Source of the DNA: DSWT01 sp036845725
GTDB taxonomy: Bacteria > Chloroflexota > Anaerolineae > B4-G1 > SLSP01
Direction: 5' to 3'
Assembly: GCA_036845725.1 (NCBI GenBank)
Contig: DAIUDK010000071.1
Location: forward strand, 1-26,930
Length of the DNA: 26,930 bases
Positions 25,032 to 26,930 of the stretch are shown one piece after another. The position numbers were made by a program, and so were the translations under genes. Numbering within the stretch: the first letter of the stretch is position 1; each line of letters starts with the position of its first letter. The notes below the pieces were generated by a model, which saw only the letters and a program-made list of their open reading frames with translations, searched no databases and was not told the origin of the DNA.

Positions 25032-25148
25032 TACGCCACCGGCCACTTCGCATAGCCTTTTTATCTTACAAGCGAGACAGACCAATCCTCTTCTTCCCTT
25101 CGGCCTTCTGACTACGCGAAAAAACTAAAGTGTCTCGATGAAGGGCGA

Positions 25149-25177
25149 TGGGCAAAAAAGCGAACTCGTGCTATAAA
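25149..25177 (+). promoter_or_regulatory. Weak possible promoter in the 25032-25274 spacer
   Basis: TGGGCA (25149-25154) and TATAAA (25172-25177) are 17 bases apart. Both are only moderate matches, and the leader to the AAC(3)-like start at 25275 would be about 90 bases. I see nothing else in the spacer from 25032 to 25274 apart from a purine-rich run. Confidence 0.3.
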
Positions 25178-25274
25178 CATAACACAGTCGGGGATGGCTC
25201 AAAATACAAATCAAAGAGCGGTCGACACACAATTCCAGAAAAAAACGACACGCGCCTTAATGGGAGAGAAATCT

Positions 25275-26054
25275 ATGTCAGTTACGCTTGTAGATATTCA
25301 TACTGCGGTCACCCGGATGAACCTGGCCGAACAGCCTCTGTGCGTGCATGCCTCGCTTCGTTCTTTCGGCCAGGTTCAGGGCGGAGCGCAAACGGTTGTC
25401 GAAGGGCTGTTGCAACAAGGTTGCACTGTCATGGTCCCCACCCATTCGTACGGCGCATACCACATTCCATCACCCAAGGATAGCGCTGTTGATCCTGCGG
25501 CCCTAATCTATTCCCCGGACAGCAACGCCCTCGATGCAGACAACATGGGAGCAATTCCGACGTGTGTACTGCACAAGCCAGGGCGCGTGCGCGGTAACCA
25601 TCCACTGGATTCCTTCACCGCGATTGGTCCGCTTGCATCGCAGTTGGTAGCAGGCCAGAGTGCCGAAGACGTATATGCGCCCGTCCGTGTATTAGGACAG
25701 TTAGGCGGCTACATCGTGATGATGGGCGTCGGCTTGAACCGGTTGACGGCTTTGCACCACGCGGAACGTCTGGCCGGGCGACCTTTATTCAGGCTATGGG
25801 CTAAAGGCTCGGACGGACAACCCATCCAGGCCCGTCTCGGCGGTTGCTCTGAAGGATTTGTCAACTTCGACCCCATTCTCGCCCCCATCGAGCGCCAGAT
25901 CCGTGTCGGGCAAAGCCTGTGGCGGATTTTCCCGGTAGAGCCACTGCTGGCTTTGGCCGTCGATGCGATCCGCGCAAACCCGATGATCACGCATTGCGGC
26001 AATGCGGATTGCGACGAATGTAATGCGAATGTGCAGGTAACATATAGAGGTTAA
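25275..26054 (+). CDS. AAC(3)-family N-acetyltransferase
   Basis: This 259-residue protein belongs to the AAC(3)/YokD family (Antibiotic_NAT), which in resistance members transfers acetyl to the 3-amino group of aminoglycosides. Visible parts are VHASLRSFG with GGAQTVVEGLL, VMVPTHSYG, the NMGAIPTCVLHKPGRVRGNHP stretch (canonical Arg-Ser-x-His-Pro reads Arg-Gly-Asn-His-Pro), TAIGPLA, then LTALHHAERLAG near the acetyl-CoA and substrate side. The end has four cysteines (CGNADCDEC and an earlier one), unusual for the family. The frame is open from 25194, but the ATG at 25275 has a GGGAGA site and opens at the conserved domain. The next gene starts right after the stop. Whether it acts on aminoglycosides is unknown. 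Confidence 0.85.
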   Translation: MSVTLVDIHTAVTRMNLAEQPLCVHASLRSFGQVQGGAQTVVEGLLQQGCTVMVPTHSYGAYHIPSPKDSAVDPAALIYSPDSNALDADNMGAIPTCVLHKPGRVRGNHPLDSFTAIGPLASQLVAGQSAEDVYAPVRVLGQLGGYIVMMGVGLNRLTALHHAERLAGRPLFRLWAKGSDGQPIQARLGGCSEGFVNFDPILAPIERQIRVGQSLWRIFPVEPLLALAVDAIRANPMITHCGNADCDECNANVQVTYRG

Positions 26055-26930
26055 ATGTCCACAAATAGAAAAGACGCGCAGCAGAAATCAGCAGTTGCAG
26101 GTTCACCCTCAATCAGGAACTCCCGGTTTCGCGGAGAAACGCGTGTTTTGGACGAAGCCGCGCGCGCAGCAGCGCCCGGGCAATTCGTCGAACTGACGGA
26201 CGGCTTCACCCATTACGAACTTGCCGGTCCGCCAGATAGAACCCCCGTCGTGCTCATTCACGGCTTCTCCGTGCCGCTTTTCCTCTGGGACCCGACGTTC
26301 GCCGGGCTGGTGGACGCCGGTTTTCGCGTGCTGCGTTACGACCTGTTCGGGCGTGGCTACTCCGACCGGCCGGACACGATCTACGACCAGGCGCTATACG
26401 ACCGCCAGTTGTGCGACCTACTGGACGCGCTCGGATTCACGGCCTCGGTCAATCTCGTCGGACTTTCGATGGGCGGCGCGATTGCGGTAGGCTTCACCGC
26501 GCAGCATCCAGAGTGCGTGCACAAACTGGCGCTCCTGGCTCCGGCAGGGTTCCCGACGCCGGCGTCGCGTATGTTCTGGACAATGCGCATACCGGGATTG
26601 GGCGAGTGGCTCTTCGACCGGTTCGGCGAAAAGCTCATCGTTGGCGGGCTGGCGAAGGATTTCCGCGTGCGCGAAAAAGCACAGGAACTCGAAGCCCGCT
26701 ATCGTATGCAGATGCAATACCAGGGATTCAAGCGCGCGCTGCTGTCCACGCTCCGGCATGGTCCCATCAGCACAATGGCGGACGCTTATCGGGCAGTGGG
26801 ACAACAGACCTGTCCCGTTCTGCTCATCTGGGGCCGCGACGACCAGACCGTGCCGTTCGCCCTCAACGAAAAGGTCCGCGCCGCGATTCCCCGCGCCGAA
26901 TTCCACCCCATCGACAACGCCGGGCACGCC
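26055..26930 (+). CDS. Alpha/beta hydrolase (second copy of the pair, cut by the window end)
   Basis: The 292 codons shown are nearly complete; the window ends one residue after the catalytic His. The triad is Ser138 in GLSMGGA, Asp263 in GRDDQTVP and His291 in NAGH. From residue 33 it aligns closely with the hydrolase at 19076 (shared LDEAARA, APGQF, THYELAGP and HGFSVP); a 19-residue block around GRGYSDRPD is identical. It has a unique N-terminal 32-residue stretch rich in Ser, Arg and Gln. The ATG follows the AAC(3)-like stop directly, with an AGAGG site inside the end of that gene, so they are coupled. Cytoplasmic and of unknown substrate. Confidence 0.85.
   Translation, partial: MSTNRKDAQQKSAVAGSPSIRNSRFRGETRVLDEAARAAAPGQFVELTDGFTHYELAGPPDRTPVVLIHGFSVPLFLWDPTFAGLVDAGFRVLRYDLFGRGYSDRPDTIYDQALYDRQLCDLLDALGFTASVNLVGLSMGGAIAVGFTAQHPECVHKLALLAPAGFPTPASRMFWTMRIPGLGEWLFDRFGEKLIVGGLAKDFRVREKAQELEARYRMQMQYQGFKRALLSTLRHGPISTMADAYRAVGQQTCPVLLIWGRDDQTVPFALNEKVRAAIPRAEFHPIDNAGHA

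Noticed and set aside
1..26930. A coherent, previously undescribed multi-gene system
   Set aside because: Repeated reading showed known families in ordinary pairs; the unusual points are single-gene or repeat features, and none is tied by shared signals into a new system.

Overview
The window looks like a piece of a metagenome-assembled chromosome from a Chloroflexota bacterium, probably Anaerolineae-like. This is an inference from style: a moderately high-GC genome, a LytR-CpsA-Psr protein with a long Pro/Thr linker, short-period tandem repeats between genes, and a scatter of degradative and stress genes. No rRNA or marker gene confirms the lineage. A run of exactly 100 Ns at 23799-23898 is a scaffold join. 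I see no tRNA, rRNA, CRISPR array, transposase or phage gene, and no gene-free stretch above about 300 bases.

Layout. (1) 1-5837: the start of a divergent membrane or exported protein, a repeat-filled intergenic region, then a GH31 alpha-glycosidase and a GH2 beta-mannosidase in one glycan-degradation operon. (2) 5838-8484: a convergent spacer of mirrored heptamer repeats, a minus-strand LCP-family envelope protein, and a divergent DegV fatty-acid-binding protein. (3) 8485-11502: a DUF3795 protein, a pentapeptide-repeat/DinB fusion, a small acid-tailed membrane protein bracketed by two perfect stem-loops, and an Fe-S aldo/keto reductase-like protein that lacks two catalytic tetrad residues. 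(4) 11503-16418: a minus-strand Ldh2-type oxidoreductase, then a plus-strand run of aspartate/glutamate racemase, erythromycin-esterase-like lipoprotein, an unknown 168-residue protein and an HhH DNA glycosylase. (5) 16419-19954: a crtI-crtB carotenoid operon in which crtB carries a one-base frameshift in a G7 tract, and a divergent alpha/beta hydrolase. (6) 19955-23793: an ABC-2 transporter ATPase and permease followed by a sensor kinase and a NarL-type response regulator. (7) 23794-26930: a gapped GNAT acetyltransferase, a membrane-anchored alpha/beta hydrolase, an AAC(3)-like acetyltransferase and a second alpha/beta hydrolase that is a close paralogue of the one at 19076 and is cut by the window end.

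How the genes fit together. The clear functional units are the GH31/GH2 pair, the crtI/crtB pair and the four-gene ABC/two-component unit. Several other runs are tightly spaced or coupled by overlapping stop and start codons, but their joint function is not evident. I found no convincing new multi-gene system. The strongest oddities are the broken crtB, the 7-8-nt-period intergenic arrays, the degenerate aldo/keto reductase and the hairpin-bracketed small gene.
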